From NCBI GenBank assembly GCA_016213825.1, contig JACQZP010000026.1, positions 310,001 to 374,000 of the forward strand: a stretch of DNA of 64,000 nt, in the 5' to 3' direction. The translations under genes were made by a program, and so were the position numbers. This stretch comes from Acetobacterium woodii. GTDB taxonomy: Bacteria; Bacillota; Clostridia; Eubacteriales; Eubacteriaceae. The notes below the pieces were generated by a model, which did no database searches, was not told where the DNA came from, and worked only from the letters and a program-made list of their open reading frames with translations. How positions within the stretch are numbered: the first letter of the stretch is position 1; every line of letters starts with the position of its first letter. Positions 17,544 to 27,656 of this stretch are shown piece by piece.

Positions 17544-17730
17544 AATACGGCAACATCCGGTTTCATACCGGGTTATTTAATTGAGTAGGGCAGACGTAAT
17601 TTCAGGAACCAATCAGGTCAAACATTGTTAATAAGCCATAAATATGTTGCAATGTTGTTGTTTACTAGACTTTCATCTTGAATAAAATAACAATATTTAA
17701 GTACAGAATAAAGTCCTTAAGGAGGATGAC

Positions 17731-18167
17731 ATGAAAGAAATTGAAGTATCAATCAGAATAAATGCCACTAAAGAAAGTGTCTGGGCGACGCTTTGGGAAG
17801 ATGTAACATTTCGTGACTGGGCAAGTATTATTGATGAAGGCACATATCTGAAGGGAAATATGAAAGAAGAAATGAAATCCAGTTTATCTCGTCGGTAAAT
17901 GGTTATGGGGTGACAAGTCTGATTGAGAAACTTAATCCGAATACCTTTATTTTATTCAGACACAGTGCCGACACAAAAGAAAGTGGCCAGCAGGAACGCA
18001 AAAAAGAGTGGACGGGGGGAACCGAGAGTTATTCCCTGGCCGAAAAAAATGGCGTCACAACATTAATTGTTAAAACCGATGTTCCTCAGGAACTAGTAGA
18101 AATATTTAATGCTCGATTACCTAAAGCGCTGGAGCGGATAAAAATGCTGGCGGAGAAAATCAAATAA
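17731..18167 (+). pseudogene. SRPBCC (Bet v1-like) family protein with a frameshift
   Basis: A strong AAGGAGG site leads to the ATG at 17731. The first 45 codons (IRINATKESVWATLWEDVTF, then RDWASIIDEGTYLKG) match the start of polyketide-cyclase/AHSA1-like SRPBCC proteins. The frame then stops at about 17898. The rest of the domain (NGYGVTSLIEKLNPNTFILF onward) is in another frame and ends at 18167. Inserting one G near 17867 gives a continuous protein of about 145 residues, the usual length for this hydrophobic-ligand-binding fold. Function unknown. Confidence 0.7.
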
Positions 18168-18714
18168 GAAGACAATTGTATGTAACAGGAAAATGATCTG
18201 ATCTGGGCTTTCTGAAGTAGTTGACACATTACAAAATCAAAGATAAATATTTTGATTTATTTTTGGATAATCGTAATAAAAAACTAATCTTTGCTTATTT
18301 TTTATTGAGATGTCAGAAAAAAGCCGTAATATTTAGTGGGTTTATCAATAAATATTTTTAGCAAAACCGATAAATTTAACTAATTAATATGGTTGATTAT
18401 TAATTTACCGATTCGCAGATGATTGAGTGGAATATTTTGCATTGAAACAGAAAAATATTGACATAATAATCAAATAGTGATAGCCTAAAACAATAGTTGT
18501 ATACACAAGTGTAAAGAAGTAAATCTAAGGATAGGTGATTTTAAAACGAATCATAATTTTTAGTATTGCAATTGTAATGCTAGGATGATCAGTCTAGTAA
18601 AACGACATGTTCGTTTTGAATTTCCTGAAAAGTTATGGAAAGAAAGGAATGTATTGTAATCGTGTGCAATTATTTTAATAACAGATGCATTGGAAATTGA
18701 GAAAGGAAATGAAG
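18168..18714. other. 547-base AT-rich intergenic region upstream of a chemoreceptor
   Basis: No gene, tRNA or known riboswitch pattern was recognised. An AAATCAAA / TTTGATTT stem (18234-18241 / 18251-18258) followed by Ts may end the SRPBCC transcript. A TTGACA hexamer at 18458-18463 is a possible -35 element but has only a weak partner. No cyclic-di-GMP riboswitch core was found. Confidence 0.5.
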
Positions 18715-21093
18715 ATGGATTGTGAAAATCAACAAAATTATGAGTATACTCAAAAACATTTGAAATCTGGTTTAGCCGGTAAAATCTCTCTGTTAGTTAT
18801 TATCTTTTCAATTACAGGTATAGCGGTTTCAGGAATCGCTTCCTATTTGATGGCCAGAAATGTCATTATTAATCAAAACGGCACAGATTTGTCACAGACT
18901 TTAAGTACCCTGGGCTTAATGATCTGCGTCGTATCCCTTATTATCATCGGGATCAGTATTCCGATAGCGCTTGCTTTTGGCAAAACAATGACCAAGCCGA
19001 TCCTCAAACTCAATGCGGTCTTTCATCGGATGGCTCTTGGAGAAACAGATTTTGATTTGCATCTGTTAAAAGAATTCAAGGGAAGATCAGAAGATGAGCT
19101 GGGCCAGATGATGGCATCATTTATTGCTATGGTCGAGAATCGGAAACATCTGGCGATCGCCGCTGAAAGCCTCGCTAACGGAGATTTGAAGGTCGAAATA
19201 CTGCCCCAGTCTGAAAAAGATGTGCTGGCACACGCATTGATCCATATTGTTGAACAGCTGAATCTTTTATACTCAGAAATGGAAAAAACCGGCTCGGAAA
19301 TCGCTTATCATGGTAACTTTAATTTTAAAGGGGATCCAACAATTTTAGCTGGCTCCTATCAGGATTTTATTGAGGGCATCAATGAAGTTGTGTCTGGGCT
19401 TGTTCAACCACTTAGAACGGCAAGTGAATATATCAATTTGTTCGGAGACGGCAAAATACCAAAGAAAATTACTGAACCCTACAATGGCGATTTCAATGTC
19501 ATCAAAGACAGCATTAATGCCTGTATCGATGGGTTGGGGGCATTATCTGAAGGAAATACGGTCCTTTCTCATATTAGCATCAACGATTTTTCGCAAAAAA
19601 TCGAAGGGCAGTACACCGGAATTTTTGGTGAAATCTCCCAGTCTATCAATCAGGTGGTGGATCAGTTCAGGGGGATTATCATGGTAACGAATAACATCGC
19701 CCAGGGATACCTTAGCGATTTGGAAGACCTAAAGAAATTAGGCAAGCAAAGTGAAAATGATACCTTGATTCCAAGCCAGATTGAGATGATCGAAACCATC
19801 CTGTTGCTCATTCAGGAAACCCAGAATATGACCCAAAAAGCAACTCAGGGAGATTTACGTTATCGTGGTGATGTTACCCAGTTCAAAGGAGAATATGCCA
19901 AGGTCATTGTTGGATTCAATCAGACCCTGGATGCAGTGATTGCCCCCATCTCCGAAGCTTCACATGCTCTGACAGAGCTGTCAAAAGGCAATCTAAACGT
20001 TGAAATGGTAGGGGAATATTCAGGAGATCATGTCGAAATCAAAAAAGCATTGAACAAAACCGTCAAGTTTTTGAAACGCTATGTCGATGAAATAACTAAA
20101 ACTTTGAAGGAAATCCAGCAAGGAAATCTTAATCGGGAAATTACATCCTTTTATCAGGGTGATTTTTTTGAAATAAAAATGGCACTTAATGATATCACGA
20201 CCCATTTAAGTACTACTATGTCTGACATCAATGTGGCAGCAGAACAGGTGGAAGTGGGAGCCCAGCAGATTTCCAGTGGTGGTCAGATTCTATCTCAAGG
20301 TGCCGCCCAACAGGCCAGTGCCATTCAGGAACTCACTGCTTCGATTGAAGAAGTAGCAGAGGAAACCAAAAAGAATGCCGTTGATGCCAACCAGGCCAAT
20401 AACATTACCAGCAAGGTTCAGGAAGATGCTGAAATTGGCAATAGTCAGATGAAGAAAATGATCGCTGCCATGGGGGAAATTAATGTTTCTTCTCAAAATA
20501 TCTCAAAAATCATCAAAGTTATTGATGATATCGCCTTCCAGACCAATATCCTAGCTCTTAATGCTGCCGTTGAAGCAGCAAGAGCCGGTCAGCACGGAAA
20601 AGGTTTTGCTGTTGTGGCGGAAGAAGTTCGAACCCTGGCAGCAAGAAGTTCAGAAGCCGCAAAAGAAACGACCAACCTTATTGAAGGGTCCATCGAAAAG
20701 GTGTCTATCGGGACAACTATCGCTGATGATACTGCGGTAAGTCTCAATGAAATACTGCAGGAAATTGAGAAAGTCACCGGAATTGTGAAACACATTGCCC
20801 AAGCTTCCAATGAGCAGGCTTCAGAAATTGCCCAGATCACTCAGGGCATCGAACAGGTTTCCCAAGTGGTTCAGTCTAATTCGGCCACTGCTCAGGAAAG
20901 TGCCGCTTCCAGTGAAGAACTCACCGGTCAGGCCGAAATGCTCAAACAGATGGTGAGCTATTTTAGACTAAAGGATCAGGATCAGATCGGCCTGGGGATG
21001 GCGGATAAAAGCTCAGTCAGTGTCACTAAACAGCCGGTAAAGAAAGAACTTCCCCGAATTATTCTCGACCATTCCGAAATGGATAAATACTAA
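18715..21093 (+). CDS. Methyl-accepting chemotaxis protein with stacked HAMP-like modules
   Basis: 792 residues from the ATG at 18715, placed 8 bases after AAAGGA. Two membrane helices (about residues 25-48 and 60-87) are separated by only a dozen residues, so there is almost no extracellular sensor. Several HAMP-like modules follow, each with a GNL-type turn and GDF/GEYSGD segments. The C-terminal signalling hairpin is intact, including [20 protein letters not shown] and [20 protein letters not shown]. It signals to CheA/CheW; the ligand probably acts inside the cell or through a partner. It has no obvious operon partner. Confidence 0.9.
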   Translation: MDCENQQNYEYTQKHLKSGLAGKISLLVIIFSITGIAVSGIASYLMARNVIINQNGTDLSQTLSTLGLMICVVSLIIIGISIPIALAFGKTMTKPILKLNAVFHRMALGETDFDLHLLKEFKGRSEDELGQMMASFIAMVENRKHLAIAAESLANGDLKVEILPQSEKDVLAHALIHIVEQLNLLYSEMEKTGSEIAYHGNFNFKGDPTILAGSYQDFIEGINEVVSGLVQPLRTASEYINLFGDGKIPKKITEPYNGDFNVIKDSINACIDGLGALSEGNTVLSHISINDFSQKIEGQYTGIFGEISQSINQVVDQFRGIIMVTNNIAQGYLSDLEDLKKLGKQSENDTLIPSQIEMIETILLLIQETQNMTQKATQGDLRYRGDVTQFKGEYAKVIVGFNQTLDAVIAPISEASHALTELSKGNLNVEMVGEYSGDHVEIKKALNKTVKFLKRYVDEITKTLKEIQQGNLNREITSFYQGDFFEIKMALNDITTHLSTTMSDINVAAEQVEVGAQQISSGGQILSQGAAQQASAIQELTASIEEVAEETKKNAVDANQANNITSKVQEDAEIGNSQMKKMIAAMGEINVSSQNISKIIKVIDDIAFQTNILALNAAVEAARAGQHGKGFAVVAEEVRTLAARSSEAAKETTNLIEGSIEKVSIGTTIADDTAVSLNEILQEIEKVTGIVKHIAQASNEQASEIAQITQGIEQVSQVVQSNSATAQESAASSEELTGQAEMLKQMVSYFRLKDQDQIGLGMADKSSVSVTKQPVKKELPRIILDHSEMDKY

Positions 21094-21112
21094 AAAATAG
21101 TCACTTGAAAAA

Positions 21113-21217
21113 GCCCCGCGATGAAGCGTTTTATATGCAAAAATTCGGCATCTCATATTTTAGATAGTGATGAATGAAACTAAACGCTTTTGTACCAATA
21201 TTTGCAAGGGGCGTTTT
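21113..21217 (+). other. Structured region after the chemoreceptor, possible terminator
   Basis: GCCCC (21113-21117) and GGGGC (21208-21212, followed by GTTTTT) could form an outer stem around AAGCGTTT (21124-21131) / AAACGCTT (21182-21189). The long loop makes it an unusual terminator. Confidence 0.35.
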
Positions 21218-21291
21218 TAATAAGAGTAAAGAACTGATCTGCAATGAGGAATTAACTAATGCCAAGATTCCCAGTTATCAGAAATAAAAGA

Positions 21292-21334
21292 CACGCTTAA
21301 AATGGAAACTTGAAACCACTTTAAGCGTGCTTTT
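21292..21334. terminator. Bidirectional terminator
   Basis: Stem CACGCTTAAAATGG (21292-21305) / CCACTTTAAGCGTG (21316-21329) with one wobble and T-rich flanks on both strands. It separates the chemoreceptor from the convergent small gene. Confidence 0.75.
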
Positions 21335-21355
21335 CTTTTATAGAATAACTAAAGA

Positions 21356-21604
21356 TTAGCGGATTTGCGCAGCGTCGATTACCACGTAGCTGCCATCGGC
21401 CCATTGATCCAAAGCAATTTCGATTACCGGAGCCCCTTCCGTATCAATAAAGGCCTGGACGATTTCATCATCCATCTGGGATTCAACGGAAACTTCGGCA
21501 ACTCCGTTGAAGGAATATCCCTCGAATGCTTTGATGATATCCCGCCAGATATCCCGGGATCCATCAATTTTTTTCAGGTTTTTGATGACTTGTTCAATAT
21601 TCAT
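21356..21604 (-). CDS. Small conserved protein of unknown function
   Basis: 82 residues, acidic and soluble, with alternating strands and helices (IWRDIIKAFEGYSFNGVAEV and VIEIALDQWADGSYVVIDA). A strong GAGGAGG site precedes the ATG at 21602-21604, and a terminator follows, so it looks like a real monocistronic gene. An overlapping frame on the opposite strand (21365-21607) lacks a ribosome binding site and is treated as a shadow. No family recognised. Confidence 0.65.
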   Translation of the reverse strand: MNIEQVIKNLKKIDGSRDIWRDIIKAFEGYSFNGVAEVSVESQMDDEIVQAFIDTEGAPVIEIALDQWADGSYVVIDAAQIR

Positions 21605-21862
21605 TAGTAATTACCTCCTCAATATTATGTCGGTCATTAAATGAATACCCTCTCCGACACATTTTAAAAATATTTGATCAAGATATTTTAAAAAAGAACA
21701 TGATAGTTTATTGATAACCAGGTGAAAGCCAATATACAAAAAAACCTGGGTTGTTACGAGGTTGGTGTTATTCACTATTTTAATAAAGTGAGTTAGAATA
21801 GGTGACAATGTGGTAAAAACCAAAGATAAGACGAAAAAACACGAAGAAAGGATTGAGGCAAA

Positions 21863-23059
21863 ATGAACGAGGTATTTAATGAAGCAAAACTGGCCGGAAT
21901 CACCTTAAATAATCGAATCATCCGATCGGCAACCCACGAAGGAATGAGTGACGAAAACGGGCGACCGACTGAGACGTTCATCAAAAAATACGAACAGTTG
22001 GCAAAAGGTGGTGTCGGCGCGATTATCACAGGATACGTCGGTGTCATGGCCAATGGCAAGTCACCGGCATTCAATATGACAATGATTGATAGCAATGATA
22101 AAATTGCGGCCTTCGCAGAAATGGTAAAACGGGTACATGCGATGGAGACGCCTATCATTATGCAGATTGCCCATTGCGGTCGACAAACCCGCTCAAAAAT
22201 TACGGGGTATCCCACCGTGGCACCGTCACCCATACGGGATGGCCTATATAATGAAGATCGTCCTCATGAACTTACGGAAAGTGAGATTATGGACATCATC
22301 CGGCATTTTGTGGCAGCGGTCGAGCGGGGCAAAAAAGCGGGCTTTGATGGGGTTCAACTTCATTTGGCCCATGGTTATCTGCTTTCTTCCTTTCTTTCAC
22401 CACATATGAACAAACGAAAAGACCGATGGGGAGGAACCACGGAAAACCGTTTTCGGATCGTCAAGGAAATTTTGAACCAGTCGCGAAAACGGGTGGGCGA
22501 CTATCCAATGCTGGCAAAAATAAATGCCTTCGAAAAATCTGCCGATGGGATGCGCATTGACGAGGCAGTAAAAATTGCCAAAATGCTTGAGGAAAATGGC
22601 TGTGATGCTATTGAAGTATCATCCGGGATCATTGAAGACGGGTTCTGGTTCGCCCGCGGCGAGTTTCCCTTTGAAATCATTGCTGCTGAGAATTTTCGGT
22701 TGAAAGCGATTCCCCGGTTTTTGCACCCACTTGTCAGGACAGTGCTGAAAAAACAAATGGATAGCCCCCAACCCTACAGTCTTTATAATCTGGAAAGTGC
22801 GCAGCAGATAAAAAAACAGCTGGAGATCCCAGTCATTGCGGTTGGTGGCATTCACAAACTAGCCGAGATTAACGACATCATCGAAAATAATCGCTGCGAC
22901 TTTGTCTCAATGGCTAGACCTTTTATCATTGAACCTAATATTGTCAATAAATTCCGGGAAGGCAAACAATTAGAGTCGAAATGTATCAACTGCAATTTTT
23001 GTGTGATTGGTATTGATGCCCGACCGTTTAAGTGTTATTACGGAAAAATTGAAAAGTGA
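21863..23059 (+). CDS. Old yellow enzyme family NADH:flavin oxidoreductase
   Basis: 398 residues. The FMN-binding TIM barrel of the OYE family is clear: NRIIRSATHEGMS at the N-terminus, IMQIAHCGRQTRSK, the LHLAHGYLLSSFLSPHMNKR block with catalytic histidine region, and VIAVGGIHK with FVSMARPFI for phosphate binding. A C-terminal CINCNFC stretch suggests a partial Fe-S ligand set as in 2-enoate/2,4-dienoyl-CoA reductases, but the second NAD(P)-binding domain is absent. It would reduce an activated C=C bond. It stands alone with an AAAGGA site. Compare the two-domain paralogue at 25625. Confidence 0.88.
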   Translation: MNEVFNEAKLAGITLNNRIIRSATHEGMSDENGRPTETFIKKYEQLAKGGVGAIITGYVGVMANGKSPAFNMTMIDSNDKIAAFAEMVKRVHAMETPIIMQIAHCGRQTRSKITGYPTVAPSPIRDGLYNEDRPHELTESEIMDIIRHFVAAVERGKKAGFDGVQLHLAHGYLLSSFLSPHMNKRKDRWGGTTENRFRIVKEILNQSRKRVGDYPMLAKINAFEKSADGMRIDEAVKIAKMLEENGCDAIEVSSGIIEDGFWFARGEFPFEIIAAENFRLKAIPRFLHPLVRTVLKKQMDSPQPYSLYNLESAQQIKKQLEIPVIAVGGIHKLAEINDIIENNRCDFVSMARPFIIEPNIVNKFREGKQLESKCINCNFCVIGIDARPFKCYYGKIEK

Positions 23060-23293
23060 GCGGATTATGATAGTCATGGCTGATCTTTTCGGTGATGTTT
23101 TTTATTTTGCTGGTGCTAATCTGGCTAGGATTATGAGCAATTTGCCTGTCAGCCACTGGCGATCCGTAGCATCGTGGTGATTCCACAGGCAATGGTGGTA
23201 TTGGTCTATTGCCTGTATAAAAATACAAGATAAAATAGTATAATTGATTTATTTTTAAGAAAAGAATGTTTGTTAGAGGAAAAGGAGTTTTAA

Positions 23294-24454
23294 ATGGATA
23301 AGATCAAGGATTTAACGGTGGATGTTTATTTGAAAAAAATGGCGGTTTGTGACTTTCCCAGTCCGGCAGCCGGCAGTGCGGCGGCAACAGCGGCAGCGAT
23401 GGCAGCGGCATTGCTGGAAATGTCCTGTGACGGAAGCCTGAGAAAACATGGGGAAAACGCATTACTAAAAGAATCATTAGCAGTGGGGGAACGGCTTCGC
23501 GCCGCCTGCCTGGATCTCGCCGATGAGGATATTATTGCCTATGGCCGGGTGATTGCAGCAGCCAAAGACAAAAAAGCTGATCCCCAAGCTTATCAAGAAG
23601 CAATGAAAGGTGCGACCGAACCTTTTCTGGACATTCTTAGCCATTGCCATACGCTGCTGGTGCAGATCGAGAAAATCATCGGAAGCAGTTTTTCAAGGGT
23701 GTTGGGAGATCTGGCTGGCGGAGTTTATCTAGCTGAGGCAGCAGCAGCCGCTTCAAAATCTGGGGTGGAGGTTAACCTGGCGTTGGTCACCGATCCGGCC
23801 TTCAAGGAAAAACATCTTCCTGCCGCCAGAGCGCTTTATCAGACCTGTCTTGATCTCAAAGGCAATATTCTGGGACAGGTATTTCCCCAGACGACCGGGG
23901 AAAATCCAAGTCAGGAAGATAGCCAGAAAGTGTTGGCGTTCTGGTTCAAACCGGAGAACAAGCCTTTCTGGTTTCAAAAGAACGAAGCCTTCGACGAGGA
24001 AATCAGATCAGCGTTTTATGATCTCTGGCTTGACGGCTGCAATGGTCTGTTATCCGACTGGCGAGAAACCATGGATGGCCGGCTGGCGGAGATCATCCTG
24101 CTCGATCAGTTTTCCCGGAATTTAAACCGAGATGATCAAAAGGCGTTTTCCCAGGATCCTGTGGCACTGGTATTGGCTCAGGAAGCCTTCCGACAGCCGG
24201 AGTTTGCTAGCCTTTCCCAGGAACAGCAACGATTTGTGCTGATGCCCTTCATGCATTCGGAGTCAGCGTTGGTTCATCAAAAAGCCTTGCCTCTTTTTGA
24301 GCAGCTGGGCGATCCCTTGACCCTGGAATTTGAAATCATGCACAAGCAGATCATCGATCAATTTGGCCGTTATCCCCATCGCAACGCCCTGCTCAATCGA
24401 GTGTCCACCCCAGCAGAAATCGAATTCCTGAAACAACCCAACAGCAGTTTCTAG
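23294..24454 (+). CDS. Cyclodeaminase/cyclohydrolase (FTCD_C)-DUF924 fusion
   Basis: 386 residues. Residues about 1-195 are a formiminotransferase-cyclodeaminase C-terminal-like domain (SPAAGSAAATAAAMAAALLE, then VYLAEAAAAASKSGVEVNL); that family also includes the methenyl-THF cyclohydrolase FchA. After a linker near 200-208, residues about 210-386 are a DUF924 domain (VLAFWFKPENKPFWFQKNEA, LAEIILLDQFSRNLNR, QRFVLMPFMHSES). DUF924 proteins are normally stand-alone and about 180 residues long. The two parts are in one uninterrupted frame with an AAAGGAG site before the ATG. THF chemistry for the first domain is an inference; DUF924 function is unknown. Confidence 0.82.
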   Translation: MDKIKDLTVDVYLKKMAVCDFPSPAAGSAAATAAAMAAALLEMSCDGSLRKHGENALLKESLAVGERLRAACLDLADEDIIAYGRVIAAAKDKKADPQAYQEAMKGATEPFLDILSHCHTLLVQIEKIIGSSFSRVLGDLAGGVYLAEAAAAASKSGVEVNLALVTDPAFKEKHLPAARALYQTCLDLKGNILGQVFPQTTGENPSQEDSQKVLAFWFKPENKPFWFQKNEAFDEEIRSAFYDLWLDGCNGLLSDWRETMDGRLAEIILLDQFSRNLNRDDQKAFSQDPVALVLAQEAFRQPEFASLSQEQQRFVLMPFMHSESALVHQKALPLFEQLGDPLTLEFEIMHKQIIDQFGRYPHRNALLNRVSTPAEIEFLKQPNSSF

Positions 24455-24595
24455 CTTGAGGATCAAGCTGTTTCAGAAATATTGAGTTAAAAAAATCAGA
24501 ATATAAGAAGACTCGAAGTGAATGGAAGAAAGAAACTGTTTGTAATCAGATCGAGAAACGATAAGCACCTGGCAACAAGTAGTTGACTACCTTGC

Positions 24596-25411
24596 TTATT
24601 TCTTTATCGGAATCGTATACTCAATATAACGGCGCATTTTTCCATCGGCATGGACCCGGGTGAGGATTTTTCCGATGATATCACCTTCCGGCACAATGCC
24701 ATGGTCGCGGATGTAGGCCACCAGTGGGTCAAACTGCCGTAAGGTCAAATTGCCGTAGTCACCGAGATCCATTACCGTACATAAACATAAACTAGCCGGA
24801 CGAATCAGCACATCCTCGTTCATCGGCAGCTTTAACAGCGCGGCATCATCGCTTTCGACGCAAAGTCCCCAGGCATCCCGATCGATGCTGGGGTCGGCGA
24901 TGTCGGCAAAGGAGATGTGGTGGGAAAACTCAACAAAGGGGATTTGCTTGAGCCAGTTGGCAAATAAGGGTTTTTCATCGACCTGACCATAATGATCGCC
25001 ATCTTCACGTTTGACATAGGTAAAGTAATGATACTCAGGCGTATTAACGAACCAATAGCACCCGACATTATAGGGCAGGCTTGCCAATTTATCCTTGTAG
25101 GCAGAAATCTTGCGATCCAGCATCTGATAGTAGCGTAATTTTTCGTCGATGACCTGTTGTTTAAAACCGATCCGTTCCACAAAAAAGTCTAGCGTTTCAT
25201 TATGAAGCATTTGGGAAATATCTTTTAAGGAGATATCAAAGCTGCGGTAGCGCATGCATTCCATCAGAAAAAAGATATCCCAGGTTTCATAGGTGCGGTA
25301 GTCACTATTTTCCTGACGCTTTGGCGTAATAATCTGCTCTTTCTCATAATAGCGGATGGTCTCCACCGGCAGGCCTAAGAGTTTGGAGACTTCTCCAATG
25401 CGATATTCCAT
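24596..25411 (-). CDS. MerR-family transcriptional regulator with a large effector domain
   Basis: 271 residues. The N-terminal winged helix is a textbook MerR domain (YRIGEVSKLLGLPVETIRYY). A coiled dimerisation helix follows (residues about 75-125), then a C-terminal domain of about 140 residues resembling GyrI-like ligand-binding domains (HYFTYVKREDGDHYGQ). It would twist a promoter with a 19-base spacer on ligand binding. It lies downstream of, and on the same strand as, the OYE/FadH-like gene at 25625, whose promoter at 27588-27618 has exactly that architecture. Confidence 0.88.
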   Translation of the reverse strand: MEYRIGEVSKLLGLPVETIRYYEKEQIITPKRQENSDYRTYETWDIFFLMECMRYRSFDISLKDISQMLHNETLDFFVERIGFKQQVIDEKLRYYQMLDRKISAYKDKLASLPYNVGCYWFVNTPEYHYFTYVKREDGDHYGQVDEKPLFANWLKQIPFVEFSHHISFADIADPSIDRDAWGLCVESDDAALLKLPMNEDVLIRPASLCLCTVMDLGDYGNLTLRQFDPLVAYIRDHGIVPEGDIIGKILTRVHADGKMRRYIEYTIPIKK

Positions 25412-25550
25412 GATTTTCCTCCCTATAGTGGCTTCAGTTTTTTTTCATTGTATCACATGAGATAGTCAACTTCACAAAAATTTCAGCCAAATTTTCAGCT
25501 GTGCAGGAATTGCATTTATAAAACAGATAAATAAAAACGATAATAAAAAA

Positions 25551-25583
25551 AGGGTAGGGCTTTAAAAAAGCACCTATCCTTTT
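25551..25583 (-). terminator. Terminator of the OYE/FadH-like gene
   Basis: On the minus strand an AAAGGATAGG arm pairs imperfectly with CCCTACCCTTT across a short loop and is followed by a T-run. Confidence 0.6.
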
Positions 25584-25624
25584 GTTCGTGTTTGATTGTT
25601 CATTTGTATAAGCAGTAAAGAAGA

Positions 25625-27553
25625 TTATTTCAGCGACAAGCCCGCATTAAATCCGTCATTAATCGCTGCCATGGCATTGCCGGTTTTGACGGCCCCACCA
25701 ACGACAATGACGTTGCCGTGAACGGCTGATAATTCTTCCGCCAGCTTGTTGTTGGGTTGATAACCCAAAGCGATAACCACTGTGTCGGCGGGTAAGATCT
25801 GCTGGCCCTGGCTGTTTTCGAGGACAACGCCATCATCCAGAATCTCGACCACTTTGGTTTGGGTATATTGGTTGACCTCATATTCGCGGAGAATTTTCAT
25901 CAGATGGAACTTGTTGACGCCATCGAGATCGCTGCAGATCTTGGGCTGCATTTCGATGATGGTCACATCGCGTTGCTGCATCGCCAGATGCGCTGCGGTT
26001 TCAGAGCCGACCTCACCGCCGCCGGCCACAACAATCTGATCACCAGTGGCAACATTGCCCAGTAAGGCATCTTCAGCGGTGACAACAAGGGCTTTATCAA
26101 TCCCTTTGATGGCAGGCTTGCAGGGGGTTCCGCCAGTGGCCACGATAACGGTATCCGGTTTTTCAGCGGCGACGATCGCTTTCGTCAGTTCGCTGTTGAG
26201 ATGAATCGTCACCCCTAACTGATCCAGTTCATTGCTGATCCAGTTGGTATAAGTGGCCAGTTCACCCTTGCAGGGGGGATAAGCGGCAGATTTAAACTGA
26301 CCGCCTAAAAAGCAGCCTTTCTCATAAAGTGTGACATCGTGACCTTTGATGGCCGCCGTGCGAGCTGCTTCTAATCCGCCGGGTCCGCCGCCGGCAATCA
26401 GGACTTTTTTCGGTTCAGTGACTTTAGTATAATTCAATTGATATTCTTGTCCCAGCGACGGATTAACCAAACAGGTAATGGCTTCACCAACCAGTAATTT
26501 ACCGACACAGCCCTGCATACAACCGATGCAATAGCGGATTGCGGTTAAATCCCCTGACTTGGCCTTGTTGGGTAGCTCCGGATCGGCCAGGGAGCCCCGG
26601 CCCATTCCGATGAAATCAGCCTTGCCCATTTCCAGAATCCCATCGGCCATGCGGGGATCATTGATGCGGTTGACAGTAAAGACTGGGATATCCACGATCT
26701 GTTTGATTTCAGCGGCAAAATCCACAGTCCAGGCATGGGAAACGTACATCGGGGAAACAATCCCTTTATTATGATCACCATAGGCACCACTGGAAACATG
26801 CAGGGCATCAAAACCCCATTCGGCAAATAATTTAGCCAGTACCCGGGATTCGGAAATATCCCGGCCGCCCTGAACCACTTCATCAGCCGAAAAACGGATC
26901 ATCACCGGGAAATCGTCGCCGACCTTGCTGCGAATATTGGCATAGATTTCTTTAACAAACTGCAAGCGATTATCCAGACAGCCGCCGTATTTATCGGTGC
27001 GTTTGTTGACATAGGTGGACATGAATTCGGCAATTAAATAACCATGACCGGCATGCACTTCGATGCCATCAAAGCCGGCCTGTTTAGCCCGTAAGGCACA
27101 GTCGCCAAAATCTTCAACAATCTGTTCAATTTCTGGGATGGTCAGTTCCCGGGGCAGTTGCCGCAGCCAGGGACAGGGGATCGCCGATGGGGCCACCGGC
27201 TGAACGCCGCCATTGACGTAACTGCAGCTTTGGCGGCCGGCATGATAAATCTGGGCAAATATTTTTGAGTCATATTGATGAATGGTGTCGGTCAGCTTTT
27301 TGTGGCTGGCGATCTGATCATCATTCCACAGCCCGGCAATAAATTGATAACCCATGGCATGTTCACTGACGGCATAATCTTCGGTAATAATCAAGCCCCA
27401 GCCTCCCTTGGCTTTAGCTTCGTGATAAGCAATATAACGATCGGTGGCGGTGCCGTCTTCGTTGCAATAGTTGGCCACCATGGCGGTGACCGCCAGACGG
27501 TTAGGAATCTCACACTGGTTGATTTTTTTTGGCGTAAATAATTTAGTAAACAT
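25625..27553 (-). CDS. OYE/2,4-dienoyl-CoA reductase (FadH)-like NADH:flavin oxidoreductase
   Basis: 642 residues from the ATG at 27551-27553, which has a GAGG site 8 bases upstream; an upstream in-frame start adds 6 unsupported residues. Domain order is OYE-type FMN barrel (residues 1-335, with HAGHGYLIAEFMSTYVNKR), then a [4Fe-4S] site beginning at Cys342 (CIGCMQGC, with a fourth Cys 12 residues on), then FAD and NAD(P) domains (IAGGGPGGLEAARTAAIKG, VVAGGGEVGSETAAHLA). This matches 2-enoate and 2,4-dienoyl-CoA reductases. It would reduce an unsaturated acid or thioester using NADH. A MerR-type promoter lies directly upstream. Confidence 0.9.
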   Translation of the reverse strand: MFTKLFTPKKINQCEIPNRLAVTAMVANYCNEDGTATDRYIAYHEAKAKGGWGLIITEDYAVSEHAMGYQFIAGLWNDDQIASHKKLTDTIHQYDSKIFAQIYHAGRQSCSYVNGGVQPVAPSAIPCPWLRQLPRELTIPEIEQIVEDFGDCALRAKQAGFDGIEVHAGHGYLIAEFMSTYVNKRTDKYGGCLDNRLQFVKEIYANIRSKVGDDFPVMIRFSADEVVQGGRDISESRVLAKLFAEWGFDALHVSSGAYGDHNKGIVSPMYVSHAWTVDFAAEIKQIVDIPVFTVNRINDPRMADGILEMGKADFIGMGRGSLADPELPNKAKSGDLTAIRYCIGCMQGCVGKLLVGEAITCLVNPSLGQEYQLNYTKVTEPKKVLIAGGGPGGLEAARTAAIKGHDVTLYEKGCFLGGQFKSAAYPPCKGELATYTNWISNELDQLGVTIHLNSELTKAIVAAEKPDTVIVATGGTPCKPAIKGIDKALVVTAEDALLGNVATGDQIVVAGGGEVGSETAAHLAMQQRDVTIIEMQPKICSDLDGVNKFHLMKILREYEVNQYTQTKVVEILDDGVVLENSQGQQILPADTVVIALGYQPNNKLAEELSAVHGNVIVVGGAVKTGNAMAAINDGFNAGLSLK

Positions 27554-27587
27554 CTTGTACCTCGTTTTCATATTTGGATTTACTCAT

Positions 27588-27618
27588 AGGATAAACCCTC
27601 TAGTCACTTCAAGGTCAA
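27588..27618 (-). promoter_or_regulatory. MerR-type promoter (19-base spacer) of the OYE/FadH-like gene
   Basis: Read on the minus strand: TTGACC (27618-27613), a 19-base spacer, TATCCT (27593-27588). The spacer region holds the imperfect dyad CCnTnnAGTnACTnnAnGG. An over-long spacer with a central dyad is the hallmark of MerR-activated promoters, and a MerR gene is the next gene downstream. Confidence 0.75.
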
Positions 27619-27626
27619 GCTGTTAA

Positions 27627-27652
27627 TTAAAAAACTATCAAAGTTTTTTTGT
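27627..27652 (-). terminator. Terminator of the PucR-type gene
   Basis: On the minus strand AAAAAACT, a short TTGAT loop and AGTTTTTT form a hairpin with a T-tail directly after the regulator's stop codon. Confidence 0.65.
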
Positions 27653-27656
27653 TTGC

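Noticed and set aside
18168-18714. Cyclic-di-GMP riboswitch upstream of the chemoreceptor
   Set aside because: Such riboswitches often precede chemoreceptor genes, but the conserved core sequence was not found in this stretch.
21365-21607. 80-codon frame opposite the 82-residue gene at 21356-21604
   Set aside because: No ribosome binding site, and it is an exact antisense shadow of a gene with a strong GAGGAGG site and a terminator.
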